From Arthrobotrys musiformis (Eukaryota; Ascomycota; Orbiliomycetes; Orbiliales; Orbiliaceae): a DNA stretch of 64,000 bases. Below, in pieces: positions 21,695 to 33,362 of this stretch (the stretch's first letter is position 1; each line of letters opens with the position of its first letter). The translations under genes were made by a program, and so were the position numbers. The stretch spans positions 1,364,001 through 1,428,000 of the forward strand of contig JAVHJL010000013.1 in NCBI GenBank assembly GCA_036971715.1. Direction: 5' to 3'. The notes beneath the pieces are model-generated. The model searched no databases, was not told where the DNA came from, and was given only the letters and a program-made list of their open reading frames with translations.

Positions 21695-24600
21695 ATGTTA
21701 ATCATAAAACCAACCTGGTTAGCGCATGCCGGTACGACTTGGTTCGCCTACGCGTCTATGTCCTTGCTCTTCTACGAAAGCTCAATGTAAATGTCCCGGA
21801 GAGCTGACGGGATGGTGTTCTAGAGGAAAAGAGACGCTTCGAAGTCTACACTTGCCATGTGTCCGCTGATGGCAAGCGACTCGCCACTGGTGGTCTCGGT
21901 ATGCAAAACACGATCCTTTCCGAGCATCGGCACTTATAGACTCTGTTCTTATACTCAGAATCACTATCCTTCTAGATGGGACGGTCAGGATTTGGTCCAC
22001 TGAGGCCATCTTAAAAGCTGGGGACCCGGACTACCAGGGGCCTCGGCAGCTCTGCTCCATGAACACACATACAGGTACGGGTGTTTGAACCTACGTAACC
22101 CCGTTGGGTACAATCCTAGAGCAGACAACTGACGTTTACATAATTTGGTATCCAAAACAGGCGCTGTTCTGGCAGTTCGATGGTCAGGGACCAATCGATA
22201 CCTCGCATCCGGCTCCGATGATAAAATCGTACTAATTTACGAACGAGATCCAAACGCCGCCCCCTCTCGACCTCAATTCGGAAGCTCGGAACCAGGCCAT
22301 ACCGAAACATGGAGAACGTATCGACGACTGGCTGGTCATGACAATGACGTTCAAGACGTAGGGTGGTCCGCAGATTCGTCCATATTGGTATCGGTGGGCT
22401 TGGATTCGAAAGTTGTGATTTGGTCAGGGAGTACTTTTGAGCGCCTGAAACGTCTTGATGTCCATCAGTCGCATGTCAAAGGGCTTACTTTTGACCCGGC
22501 GAATAAGTATTTTGCGACGGCCTCGGACGACAGATCTATAAAGGTGTTTCGATTCACTCCTCCTGCTGCGAATACTAGTATGCATGATGTCGGCGCAAAT
22601 TTCGTCACGGAAACCACGATAACCAAACCGTTCACCAAAAGCCCGATAACAACCTACTTCCGACGGTGTTCCTGGTCGCCCGATGGTGCTCATATTGCCG
22701 CTGCCAATGCAACAAACGGCCCAGTTTCATCTGTTGCCATCATAAATCGTGGCACTTGGGATAGTGACATCAATCTTATTGGGCACGAAGGACCCGTTGA
22801 AGTGTGTTCCTTTGCCCCCAGGATGTTTTCGCGGGAGCAGTGGCCACCCCAAAATGGCATCGTCCCTGGGCAGATGCCTCATCTGACAACTGTCATAGCG
22901 TGTGCTGGTCAAGACAAATCTCTCTCCCTCTGGAACACATCGAGCCCGCGACCACTAGTTATCGCCCAGAATTTGGCAACCAAGACGATATCCGACCTCG
23001 CCTGGAGTCCGGATGGCAAGTCTCTTTTTGCCACTAGTTTAGATGGCAATGTTGTCGCTATCATTTTTGAGGAAGGGGATCTTGGTTACGTTGTTGGCCT
23101 GGAAGAGAATGAGAGGCTCCTACAGAAGTTCGGCACAGCTAGAAAGGGTGTGGGTATTCCGGAGAGCGTTGATTTCTTACTGCTAGAAGAAAAGGGGAAA
23201 CAGGAGGAAAGGAGAGAGGTAGAAGGGCGTATGGGTGCCCTCATGATGGACGGTGGTGGAAACACAAACGGAGATACCATCATGAGTGGTACGGTTCAGA
23301 ACGGAGTCGGAGCCCAGTGGCAGATGCAGATCCACGGGCAAGATTCAAATTCTCAACCGTCTGCCCCTGAGCCCAAACCTGTCCCAGAGCCCAAACCAGA
23401 AAAGAAAGCAGTACAGAAAATTACTATCACCAAAGACGGCAGGAAACGGGTCACCCCAGTGCTTGTTTCCTCCGCCACTACGTCAAACCTCCCAAATGCC
23501 CAACTCCTAGCTAAACAAATAACCACAGGACCGGGCGTGGGTTTTGGCCCCCAGAGTACGCTTGATCTCTCGCGGCCCTATGACGGACTGCCAAAAGGGG
23601 GGCTTGCTGCTGTTCTACTTGGTAATAAACGGCGTAACCCAACCCTCGAAGAAGCAGCGGAAAATGAAGACGGTGTATCTTCACCGCCTAAGAGGAAGCT
23701 TACTGCGGTCAACGTATCTGCAACATCAGCTACAGAAAGTACAGAAGTCCTCCGACCCGCAATCATTAACCCAGCACTTTCTACTAGCCAAATCAGGCTC
23801 GCCGTTCCAAAGATACGAAATGCAGTCGTTCGGGCGCTCGATGGCCAGGGAAACCCTGCTCCTTTGCCTGATAACACCAATGGTCCCCCCGGAGCAGACT
23901 CTCAGGCCGGTGAGTTCGTATTCGAGGCCAAAAATAATATTAAATACCCTCATCCGAACGAGCCAACAAAGCTGTCAGTAACACACCAAGGCAAAACTGT
24001 CTGGGTTGACTACCTCCCGAAGCCTGTTATTCTCATTACCGCAACTACAAATTTTTACGCTGCTGCTTGTGAAGATGGCACAGTACACGTGTTCACACCT
24101 GCAGGACGGCGCCTCCTCTCGCCATTAGTTTTAGATGCTACATCTTGCTTCCTTGAGTCCCGGGGCTGGTGGCTGATGGCGATCACGTCCGTTGGAGCTT
24201 GTCACGTCTGGAACCTCCAGAACATGAAGTCGAAATACGGTGGTGGGGGCGTCAGCCTTGCACCCATATTCGACCTCGCAAGTATACTTTCCGATGCCGA
24301 TAAACCCATCTCTAAAGCGGAAAACATCACAGAGGCCAGTGTTAACGGAAATGGAAATGTGATTGTTTGCTTAACAAGCGGTGATGGGTTCGTCTATTCG
24401 AGCGACCTCTGTGTTTGGCAAAAGATCTCTGAAGCATGGTGGGCCACAGGATCGCAGTTCTGGGACACAAGTGGTGGGACCGCGATGGCAACAGGTGCCG
24501 GCTTGTCTTCCGGAATCATTCCATTCGTCGAGAGACGTACAACAGCCGAAGTTCTTATGCACGGTCGTGGCAGGTTCCTCCAAGGTATCATCAAGCGACT

Positions 24601-25058
24601 CTCGACCCGGGAGGGCTGGGAAGGATTCGAGAGCACGGTGTCGGTCGCGCATTTGGAAAACAGAATCGCCGCCGCTAAAAGCCTACAAGCGAAAGACGAT
24701 TTCAAGACATACCTTACTATGTATGCGCGCCGTATAGCTATGGAGGGTGCCAAACACAAAGTTGAGGAGCTTTGCAAAGAGCTCATGACCGATGTCAACG
24801 AGTCGATGATGATGATCGATGACTCTGCGGACTCTAAAGGGGAAAGCAAAGTAGAGGACACCGTGATATGCGGATGGGACAAAACGGAGCTGCTTAAAAG
24901 TTGTCTTCTAATATTTGGTGAGACAATCCGCTTTACATATCGTTATACGAAATGCTAACCCTCAAACCCCAGGTAAATTTCGGGAACTTCAACGAATCAC
25001 CATCCCATATGCTCGGGCTGTTGGGATGCTCGTTGAAAATAGCACAGAGGATTTATAA
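21695..25058 (+). CDS. HIR1: HIR1/HIRA histone chaperone subunit
   Basis: Five exons: 21695-21731, 21824-21898, 21976-22074, 22161-24917, 24973-25058; 1017 aa. The N-terminus joins MLIIKPTWLAHA to EEKRRFEVYTCHVSADGKRL and DGTVRIWSTEAI, as in HIRA proteins. Seven WD40 repeats span about residues 1-385 (LAGHDNDVQDVGWSADS, LDVHQSHVKGLTFDP, DLAWSPDGKSLFATSLDG). A middle linker with a B-domain-like segment (KKAVQKITITKDGRKRVTPV) is followed by the Hira domain from about 600 (ATTNFYAAACEDGTVHVF, SRGWWLMAITSVGACHVWNL). By family knowledge the HIR complex deposits H3-H4 independently of replication and represses histone genes. The three short 5' exons are typical of this window. Confidence 0.95.
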
Positions 25059-25541
25059 TGCGGGCTATCTAGCTAGTCGTTTTCCATGAAAGCCTTGTTG
25101 AATTTCCGCCCCTTTTTTCACCTCTATTCTTATTCATATCATTTTGTAAAAAAAAATTCTTATCTTGCGAGGGGCGTTTGGGGGTTTTACATGCATACAA
25201 TATTACCGCCGCTCGAATGGGAACCGGTTTTCGCTTTACAATAGGGTCATGACTAGTGCCACAGCTCCAGAACCGTCATTTTAGTGCTTGGGGCGAAACA
25301 TCCTTTTCCAGATATATATATGTATATATATGTATCAAAATCGGCTCTTCCCTCAGATATAGAGGTGTATACTTCAATCTCGAAGCGTGAGGCATTGAAC
25401 ATTTTCACTTTTTAAAGAGTAGCTAATACTTGGCGACAAGGTGAATTGTTCCGCGCCCCTTCACCAAAAAAATGACAGTGCTCAAAAGCAGCATTCAAGC
25501 TGACCTATCTACACAACGGTACCTGCGTGTGACTTGTCTAA
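25059..25541. other. Convergent 3' region of HIR1 and quinone oxidoreductase
   Basis: 483 bp between stop codons. A TATATATATGTATATATATG run sits at about 25313-25333 and an A9 run near 25148. No gene seen. Confidence 0.55.
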
Positions 25542-26895
25542 TTATATCTTCAAAACAAGCTTCCCTGTTGTGACCCGCCCTTCCAAGTCCTTGTGAGCCT
25601 GGACGATATTCTCTAGTGGGTAGATCTTGTGGATGTTCAGCTTCAACTGGCCACTCTTGATATATCCAAAGAGTTCCTGAGTGTAATTGTCGAATTCCTC
25701 TTGGGTGGCTAATCCAGAACCAAATTTATTAGCACAATGAAAAGGGCAGTATCATCAAATAAAATGTTTGGAGAATATTACGTACCGACATATCCAAAAA
25801 GTCTGGGCCGCAACAGCTTAAGATTTTTGTCCCCGAGACGGCTGAAGGGAGGTAACCCGTTAGCAGATGCGTCTATTCCAAGAATCCGGGTGAGCTCTTA
25901 CTTGATCTTGAACGGTTCCACCGCACCGCTAGCATTTCCGAAGGATATCACTATAGCCCGTTCCATGTTAGAATCCCGTCATCAGCGGACTCATCTAGAC
26001 ATCACACTTACGGCTTCCCTTCCTCTTGGCAACCTTCAGACCACCTTCGAAGGTGGCTTTTCCAACCTATTCAATTAACTCTGTTAGTTTAATACTCCTG
26101 AGAACACGATACCTAGGGCAATGAGTCGACTTACGCCGTCATAAACTGCCTCGACACCTTCGCCGTCCTTGGTATACCCGAGAACCTCCTTGACCCACGC
26201 ATCCTCGCCATTGGAGTAGTTAACAAGGTAATCCGCACCGTGCCGCCTCGCGAGCTCAAGCTTCTCATCAGAGCTTGCGGTAGCAATAACAGTAGCACCC
26301 AAAGCCTTCGCAAGCTGAACTAGTACCAACCCGGTACCACCAGCGGCAGCATGGATAAGGATCGTATCCCCCTTCTTAACCTCATAACTCTCACGTAGCA
26401 TGGTCAGCGCCGTCAGTCCTTGGATCAGAATTGCGGCTGCTTCCTCCAATTTCAACCCTTCCGGGATGTGGGAGATCGCCTTCTCCGGTACATTGAGGTA
26501 TTCGGTGTAAGCTCCCGCGCCATAATACACGACCTCTTCTCCGGGTTTGTATTTGGTCACACCCTCGCCGACGGCTTCGACGATGCCAGACCCCTCGGAG
26601 CCGAGGGTGAATGGTAATGAAACTGGGTAAAGCCCAGTACGGAAGTATGTATCAATGAAATTTACACCAGCGTATCTATTGGCAGGTAAATATGTGTCCT
26701 CTATCCGACGAACAAAATACACATCCACACACATATATATGTATGTATGTACTTTAGGGGGAGAAAGTGGCGTCCCACTTACGCTGCTTTCACCAAGATC
26801 TGGCCCGGTTGTGGCTTGGGAATCGGTACCTGGTTTATTTCCAGAACGTCGGTCCCACCAGTCTTGGAAATCTGGATGGCCCTTTGAGTCGACAT
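25542..26895 (-). CDS. NADPH:quinone oxidoreductase (zeta-crystallin type MDR protein)
   Basis: Six exons: 26895-26783, 26675-26135, 26066-26012, 25950-25902, 25841-25786, 25708-25542; 326 aa, the usual QOR length. Start MSTQRAIQISKTGGTDVLE. The catalytic GroES-like part has AYAGVNFIDTYFRTGLYPVS and LGSEGSGIVEAVG; it lacks the cysteine set of zinc alcohol dehydrogenases. The Rossmann NADPH site is AAAGGTGLVLVQLAKALGA, followed by RHGADYLVNYS. C-terminal exons rebuild KGSLISFGNASGAVEPFKIN and LFGYVATQEEFDNY. By family knowledge it reduces quinones and related enones in one-electron or alkenal reactions (yeast ZTA1). The C-terminal third is cut into four exons of 49-167 nt. Confidence 0.93.
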
Positions 26896-28004
26896 GTTGG
26901 ATTTTGATTGTAATTGAGAATGACCGGTGATATTATATGCTATATACGAAAGGTACTCCAAGAATTAATTTGTATACTCGGTCAGTAATTTTTTTTCTGT
27001 TTGCGAAAGGATGGGGGAGAAGGAGGGGCACTGAAGCCGGTATTTAAGCAGCAAGGTGTAGCTACCCTTTGCAATCAAGCTTGTCCTTCGATACAATGGG
27101 ATGGCGCAAGATCGCTGGCACAAATTGGATTGATAATGAAACACAAATCCTCGGGAACTATGCCGAAGCCCGCCCAGAAAGCTCGCCATTGCGTGGCCGC
27201 TTGATGAAATCGAAAGTCCCGCTCGTGACAATATATACAATCGACTCGGCTATAATCAATTAATACACTAATAGGCCGTGTCGCTGGTATCGATATTGAT
27301 CCTCGGTGCAGAGCTGCAGAGCTACAGCTGTACACAGTGCGTCCGTGCTAGCCAGTCGATCGGCCACCGGGCGGATATAAGATTCTGAAGTTTATAAAGC
27401 CGACTCGGGCTCTCGAGCTCTCAGGGATAGGCTCATATAATTATATAAGTCAAGTATATAATCTAATCTATTTGGGAACGGAAATAATCTATCGTCAGTT
27501 TCACAGGGTTAAAATCCGAGCTCAGGCTGAGTGTTGATTACAAAGCCGCATGTCAGGAAGTATGTAATGTTTCGTATCAATGACATCCGCCCGGCACTTT
27601 CCATAAATACAATATACCCAATAGGTACTGACTTGCTTACCCTTATTATTGTTACCTACTAACTTAAGTGTGTACCCAAAATTTAAAACTTGAAAAGGAA
27701 AATGTGAGAGAAAGAAGGAAAACTAGAAAAGAGAGATCGCGTACAGAAATAAAGCATGGAAAACGCACGCGAAGATTCGCTTCATTACTATATTACATTT
27801 ACAGTAGAATCCTTTCCAAAACATCAAAAACTCCAAGGGTATGTAACCAACATTCAAAATCCATCCAAGATATGGTGTATCAAAAAGACATTTGAAACCA
27901 GAAGTCATAGAGATCTAGGTAAAAGAACCATGCTTAAAAGTGCATGTCCAATTGGGATAGCAAATTGTAGCAAGATATCATCTCCGAAGGTGAAAGCAGC
28001 AGAC
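26896..28004. other. AT-rich spacer: oxidoreductase promoter and transcription-factor 3' UTR
   Basis: 1109 bp. AT-rich, with TATATAAT-like sequences at 27436-27460 and scattered short A runs. Frames of up to 91 codons have no domain. No gene seen. Confidence 0.55.
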
Positions 28005-30690
28005 CTAGAAGTATAGGTGGTTATTACGGTCTGCGTGTACATTGAGAGGCGTGACGTAGTGGGGGAAATATGGATGGTTTGCGGGGTCGATATTGGCTCC
28101 CTGTGCGTAAGGGCTCGGAAATGGCGGGCGCCGGGGTGGTGCCGGCGGCTTCACCACCTGTATATGCACCTGAGCTTGGGCCTGTGACTGAGCGGCCTCC
28201 GCGGCGCTCTGTTTCAGAACTGCAAAGTGCGAAGGACTATGGTTAAAACCTGGGGGGGGCGGGATCGAGGCTGGAACGTGGTTTAGAAGAGTTGTTGTAA
28301 GCAAGGAGGTTGGGGGTGCTCGGGCAGCCTCGGGTGGCTGACTTGCACTATTCCACCCCCATTTTGCAGGAAGCTCTTTGAGAAGAAAATTGACACCCCA
28401 CCCCGTCTCGCGAGATATCCGACGGACAATATCTATAACTTCCTCCTGCTCATCAATGTCGGTTAAAAGCTCTGCCGCTGCCGCTAGGGGGCGAAGCGCG
28501 ACGGAGGCTATCCCTCGATCTTTCATAGGGGCGACGATGCCGCAGATTGTGTGGGCGTGCATCATTGCCATTTCTTTCATTTCTGGGACCTCCACGGTCA
28601 TGAGAGGATGTGTTTGTGCTAGGAGAACCATAGCAGTGTGATAGAATAACCTTGCAACTACATTCGAGCGTTTCAGGAGCCTGTATCGAATAGTCAATAT
28701 CAAGTGCTATAAATTGAGGGTGTAGGTTTACTGTACCATATGCTCGGAAAACGCGATTTTGAAGACGTTTCACCTGGTAATAGGTAGGACAGAGGCTGCA
28801 TGCTCCTTGGAACGCTGGCGTCCCAGGTGTCGCATTGCTCTTTTAAGAATCTCCACTCTTCCATCCTCTCGGCTGTTTTGTTGTTGACCAGAACAGGATC
28901 AAGAGGTTCTGTGTACCTAGGGGTCGTGGCTCGGAAGTCCGCAACTTTGGCGAGAAGATAAACCATTCTATAAGCCCATAGCTCCTCATGCCCGGGGTCG
29001 CAGTCCTGTGTAAAATCCATGTTCACGCCCCAGTCGTCAGGTTTCCACGCAATCGGCCAATTAAAGTGCAAACAGCTCAGCAACTCCATTGTGACATTGA
29101 TCCAAAAGCATGCACCGCCAAACCCAGTGTCAAGGGCAGTCCACCCACACTCCTTAATCAAAGCCCGGGCTCCGGCGATATGGTTCATTCTCTGCAAAGC
29201 ACGTTCGGACATTATTTCGTAAACATTGAGAACAACAGCAGTAACCGCACAGATTACCGTATCACGGTCCGGGTTTTGAAGTGCATCCAGCAATAGCCTC
29301 GTTGAGAAGTCGTAGTAGTGAAGTGCACGATCTTCTTTATATGCCGTATTCACAAGGGAGAGATGCTTTGCCCCACATGCCAGGAGCGCGTTTAAAAGCA
29401 TTGGTTCTCCGAGGGAATGGAAAGGCAGGAGCCGAGAGAAATGTTTCAGGGGGTCCAATGTGTCCATCCAAATCCCCACCTCTTCTACGAATACTTGCAT
29501 GAATAATGTCTCCTCTGACCGATTCAAGATGCTTCGAACTTCAGTCTGAAGACTTGGTTCGGTGGGAATCAAGTCTGCTGGAGGAGGTGCTTGCCGTATT
29601 GTAGCAGAACTGTTGTCTGTATGCGCACTACTGGTGCTACCACGATGCCGGTGCCTTCTATTGAATTCGGCGGGTGCCGCTTGCACCGGCGGCTGCATAG
29701 ATGGTAGCGGCTGTGTTAATATAGCATCGCTATGCAGGCCAGCAGTAGAGTGGAAGACCTGAGTTTGGTTTGTAGTCGCACTGGTCGACGGGGCGGTTTG
29801 CTCAAGCGGAGCATACCGTTGAGACCCTCCTTCATACTCGGAGGCGATTTCCCTCGACTCATCTTGAAAGGATACTATGTAACAGAGGGCAGAGTCAGCC
29901 CGCTACTCTCTCGTCCTAATTTTTGGGTTTGAAGGCTTTTCAAAAGGGCATCCGACTAACCCTTCCAATCACCACCAGCTGCGACAATTGGTGGATGTTT
30001 AACAGTCGTGTCGATGAAATTTAATCGTACGCCACGCTTGCATGTTCTGCTAGATTTTCGACAGTTCTAGGATTTTAGATTAGTATGGGCGGCTGTATGA
30101 TATCACTTTGTTGATTTGAGGCTGGGCGCTGGGTGTACCTGACAATCTGGCAGACCTTCATCACCTGTGTTTACCGAGATTGGGCTGGTCAGCAATTGTC
30201 ACAACAGAAAGAAGAAGACGGAGTTTCTAAAAAGGAAGCGAAGCTAAGGGGAATGGCCTTTACATTTTAAATGGCGTTCACTACGATAATGAAATTGTTA
30301 GCGATTGGTCGCAAATTAATTATTGAGATCATGGTAAAACATACCGGCAGGTTAAGCTAATACGAGGAAATATATAACATTAGTAATTTTCCATTTGTCA
30401 ATTTAATTCGTATGCTCTCTCTCTCTCTCTCTCTTTTTTTTTTTTTTTTTTTTTTTTTTTCAAAAAGGTGAAGCAATATCGAATTGATGATATATATATT
30501 TTAATTTCCGAGATCACTCACCAACCTAGATAAGAACAAGTACCAGTTAGCGACAAGACTCTTGATTGAGAACCGCGTTTCGGCAAAGGCATTCTATGGA
30601 GCAAAAATCTTCCAGAGGGGAGGAAAAGAGGAAGAAATCCATACCTGTTCTCACGCGTTTCGGCCTCGTGCTGCCGTCAGCGGCAGCCAT
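28005..30690 (-). CDS. Zn2Cys6 transcription factor with micro-exons in the zinc cluster
   Basis: Eight exons: 30690-30645, 30525-30522 (4 nt), 30356-30345 (12 nt), 30280-30264 (17 nt), 30164-30139 (26 nt), 30066-29961, 29874-28737, 28680-28005; 674 aa. The spliced start is MAAADGSTRPKRVRT then GCLTCRERHLKCDEGLPDC and QNCRKSSRTCKRGVRLNF, a perfect zinc cluster with cysteines 17, 20, 27, 34, 37, 44 (spacing 2-6-6-2-6). Codons for Cys17 and Cys27 are each split by an intron. The rest is a Fungal_trans_2-type regulatory domain (PFHSLGEPMLLNALLACGAKH; MNHIAGARALIKECGW; FPSIWLLKRSNVVARLFYHT). The C-terminus is Pro/Ala-rich and ends DRNNHLYF. By family knowledge such proteins bind CGG-type sites; the target is unknown. 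Its promoter is shared with ASA1. Confidence 0.88.
30415..30460. repeat. (CT)n followed by T27 inside an intron of the Zn2Cys6 gene
   Basis: About nine CT units at 30415-30433 then 27 consecutive T at 30434-30460. On the gene's strand this is A27 then (AG)n, in the 165-nt intron between the 4-nt and 12-nt exons. Confidence 0.95.
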
Positions 30691-31913
30691 CCCCGCCAGA
30701 GGAACGAAGGGTTCCCTAGATATGCGGAAACCCGACGACTACCTGGAATATTTGTATGTATGCCTGTACGTATGGAAGGATAGATGTGTGGGTAGATCGA
30801 TAGGTGGGTGGGTATGTTCAATGAGATGGAAATCGTGAAACTGGAAGATTCCGTAGCTCTGATCTGATCTGACCGTGGTCGGGTATTTTCGAGTCGTTCT
30901 GGTTTCACGTGGACTTTTACGTCCGCCTGTATGTCTGCCTGACTGCCTCTGCCTGTCCGTCTGGAAGGATGTATGGATGGACGTATGTGTGTTTGTTACG
31001 TTATGTTTGGGAGGAGCGAGGAAGGATGCATGTAATTTAAATTGTATGCTCCGTAGCGTAGTAAGAGGTTATCCGGGACCAGGATGGAGATGCACCTGGA
31101 CGGGGTTAGTTCCTTATCCAAATAGCTAAGAATTGGCGTCGGGTTTCGGAGGGAAGAGGAAGGCTGCTAGTTCAGAGGCGCCATCCATTCGAGATGACGA
31201 TTCGGTTCGATGCTGGTGCTTCGAGGGGAGGGCTCGAGGGCCGGGCAATTGTAGCCGAGTGCCGTGCGCCCAGTCGGTATATTCCACCTCCACCAGACAC
31301 CTGCCCTCCGGCACCACCACCAGCATCACCTCCACCCTCCACTAGCACTCCGAACTAAGCAGCCTGCAGCGTACGACCACCAACTAACTAGCACGCTCGA
31401 AGAGGCAGATGCCTGCCTAGCTTCGGTGTATGTATGATGTATGATGTCTGATGTATGTATGTATGTAGGTAGGTAAGCACTTACCGGTGGATGTCTGAAT
31501 TTCTTAGATAAGAAGAAGAAGCATCTTATTATTCGTGATAACTAAACAAAAACTAGGACCATATGAAATCTTAATTAAAAGGAAAATAAAATAAAATAAA
31601 ATAAAAGAGCAAGAACAAGAACGAGAACAAGAAAGAGAACGAACACATTATAATATAAAAAGCCCTCTGACAGACGTTCGCCCGCCAAAGTGAAGGAAAG
31701 CTGCGACATGAAACGTTTCCGACGTCGACTGGGCTGAGCTGAAACAAAACGCCGACGGCTCCAAAGCACAAGCACAAGCATACGCACATACGCACGCACG
31801 TCTGACCGTTTCTATTTCTGTTTCTGTTTCTTTGCCCTGCGATTCCTTTTAAATTTAATTGACAGATACACTAGCTAGTGCGCTGATGCAAAGCAGTTGC
31901 TGTTGCAGTCGCA
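30691..31913. promoter_or_regulatory. Divergent promoter region Zn2Cys6 factor / ASA1
   Basis: 1223 bp between start codons. Rich in short microsatellites: TATG/GTAT runs at 30755-30785 and 31430-31470, (AAAAT)n at 31585-31606, and GAACAA-type units at 31607-31645. Frames of 60-90 codons look repetitive and are not called. Confidence 0.55.
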
Positions 31914-33347
31914 ATGGAGACCCCCATCTATGTTATCCGGGGCCACCCCTCTCCCGTCCACGCCCTGCACTTCTATCGCTCTAACTCTCGCCTCGTATCC
32001 GCTGATGCTGAGGGTTGGGTAGTGCTCTGGGACCTCCCAACCAGGCGCCCTGTAGCCGTCTGGAGGGCTCACGATAGTGCAGTTCTGGGCGTCGCGGATT
32101 GGGAAGACTCCAATATTATCACGTATGTGCATACCCCTTCAACCGACAATGCATGCATCTCATCCCGCCAAAACTGTTTCTAATGCATTTCAAGGGAACA
32201 TATAGCCATGGGAGGGATAATAAAATATATGTCTGGCAGGTCCGCCCGGAAGACGAGCCAAGCCTCGATACCCGGCTACCTGCGACATCTTCGTCTGAAC
32301 ATCATAGACCGCCATGGCTGCTGCATAGTCTCGACGTGAATGCCCTCAACTTCTGCTCCTTTGCCATGTGCCCCGGATTTTCTGAAAACTCAGGCGATAG
32401 CCACATATTGCTTGCAGTACCCAGTTCCAAGGACCCGAATACTGTAAGTCCCGGTTTCAGCCATTTGCGAATTCGAAGCGAAACTACCTAGGTAGCTATT
32501 AGCCTAAGTATTTACTCTAACACTATGCCATAGATCGATATATACCATCTCCCTTCTCAAACTCGACTCCACACAGCTGTGGGGCACCATATGAATTTCA
32601 AAACCGGTGGGTACATTGCACTGCCCTAAATACATGCATTATAAAAAATAATAATCGACAAGAAGACATTTTCTCTAACAATTTGCAAAAAAAAAAAAAA
32701 AAAAAGGCATGCCTATGGCTCTCCGGTTATTCAAAATAAACTCCCACTTAACTCTATTAGCTGGTTACGAAAGTGGGCATGCTATCGTCTTCACCCTGGA
32801 CCCCGAATCTAATATCTGGCACACCGCCTATTCGTCCAAACCCCACTCCCAGCCCGTCCTATCACTTGACTGTCACCCGCATTCTGAACCCTCTACGGCA
32901 CCCTTGACTTTCTATACTTCTTCCGCGGATTCCATCATAGCAAAACATGAGGTGGGATCGAACAATGATTCAACAACCCCAGAGGATCCTCCCTCGCAAA
33001 TAATTAACACTCGCCATGCCGGACAACAGGGCCTGAGCCTTCGGTCTGACGGGAGGATATTCGCTACAGCAGGGTGGGACTCTCGTGTCCGAGTCTACAC
33101 CGCGAAAAACATGAAGGAGGTGGCTGTTTTAAAATGGCACAGGGAGGGATGCTATTCAGTCGCATTTGCCAAATTATTTGACAGGCGGGACGAGCCGCGT
33201 GCAGGGAATGGGGAGGGAAGCCAAGTTGCGCAAACAAATGATACAATTACAACGGTCAGTCAACAAAGAGAGGAAAGGGCCCGACAAGCCCACATGCTAG
33301 CCGCGGGTTCAAAGGACGGCCGTATCTCATTATGGGAGATATTTTGA
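31914..33347 (+). CDS. ASA1: ASA1, WD40 protein of the ASTRA/TTT complex
   Basis: Four exons: 31914-32122, 32206-32443, 32534-32606, 32707-33347; 386 aa. It starts METPIYVIRGHPSPVHALHF, followed by LVSADAEGWVVLWDLPTRRP and, across intron 1, THGRDNKIYVWQVRPED. The C-terminal repeats are DGRIFATAGWDSRVRVYTAK, LKWHREGCYSVAFAKLF and LAAGSKDGRISLWEIF. This layout is the fungal ASA1/GNB1L family. By family knowledge it works in the ASTRA assembly factor that matures PIKK kinases such as TOR. The third intron ends in A19 directly followed by G, so the acceptor AG has no pyrimidine tract. The gene's stop lies 15 bp from the DBP7 stop. Confidence 0.92.
32687..32705. repeat. A19 homopolymer forming the acceptor of ASA1 intron 3
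   Basis: Nineteen A followed by G at 32706; the exon begins at 32707 with GCATGCC. A CTCTAAC branch-like site sits at about 32672-32678. Confidence 0.9.
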
Positions 33348-33362
33348 TACCCCGCCATATGT

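Noticed and set aside
22145..22160. ATG at 22145 as the HIR1 start
   Set aside because: It lies inside an intron; three upstream exons restore the conserved HIRA N-terminus in frame.
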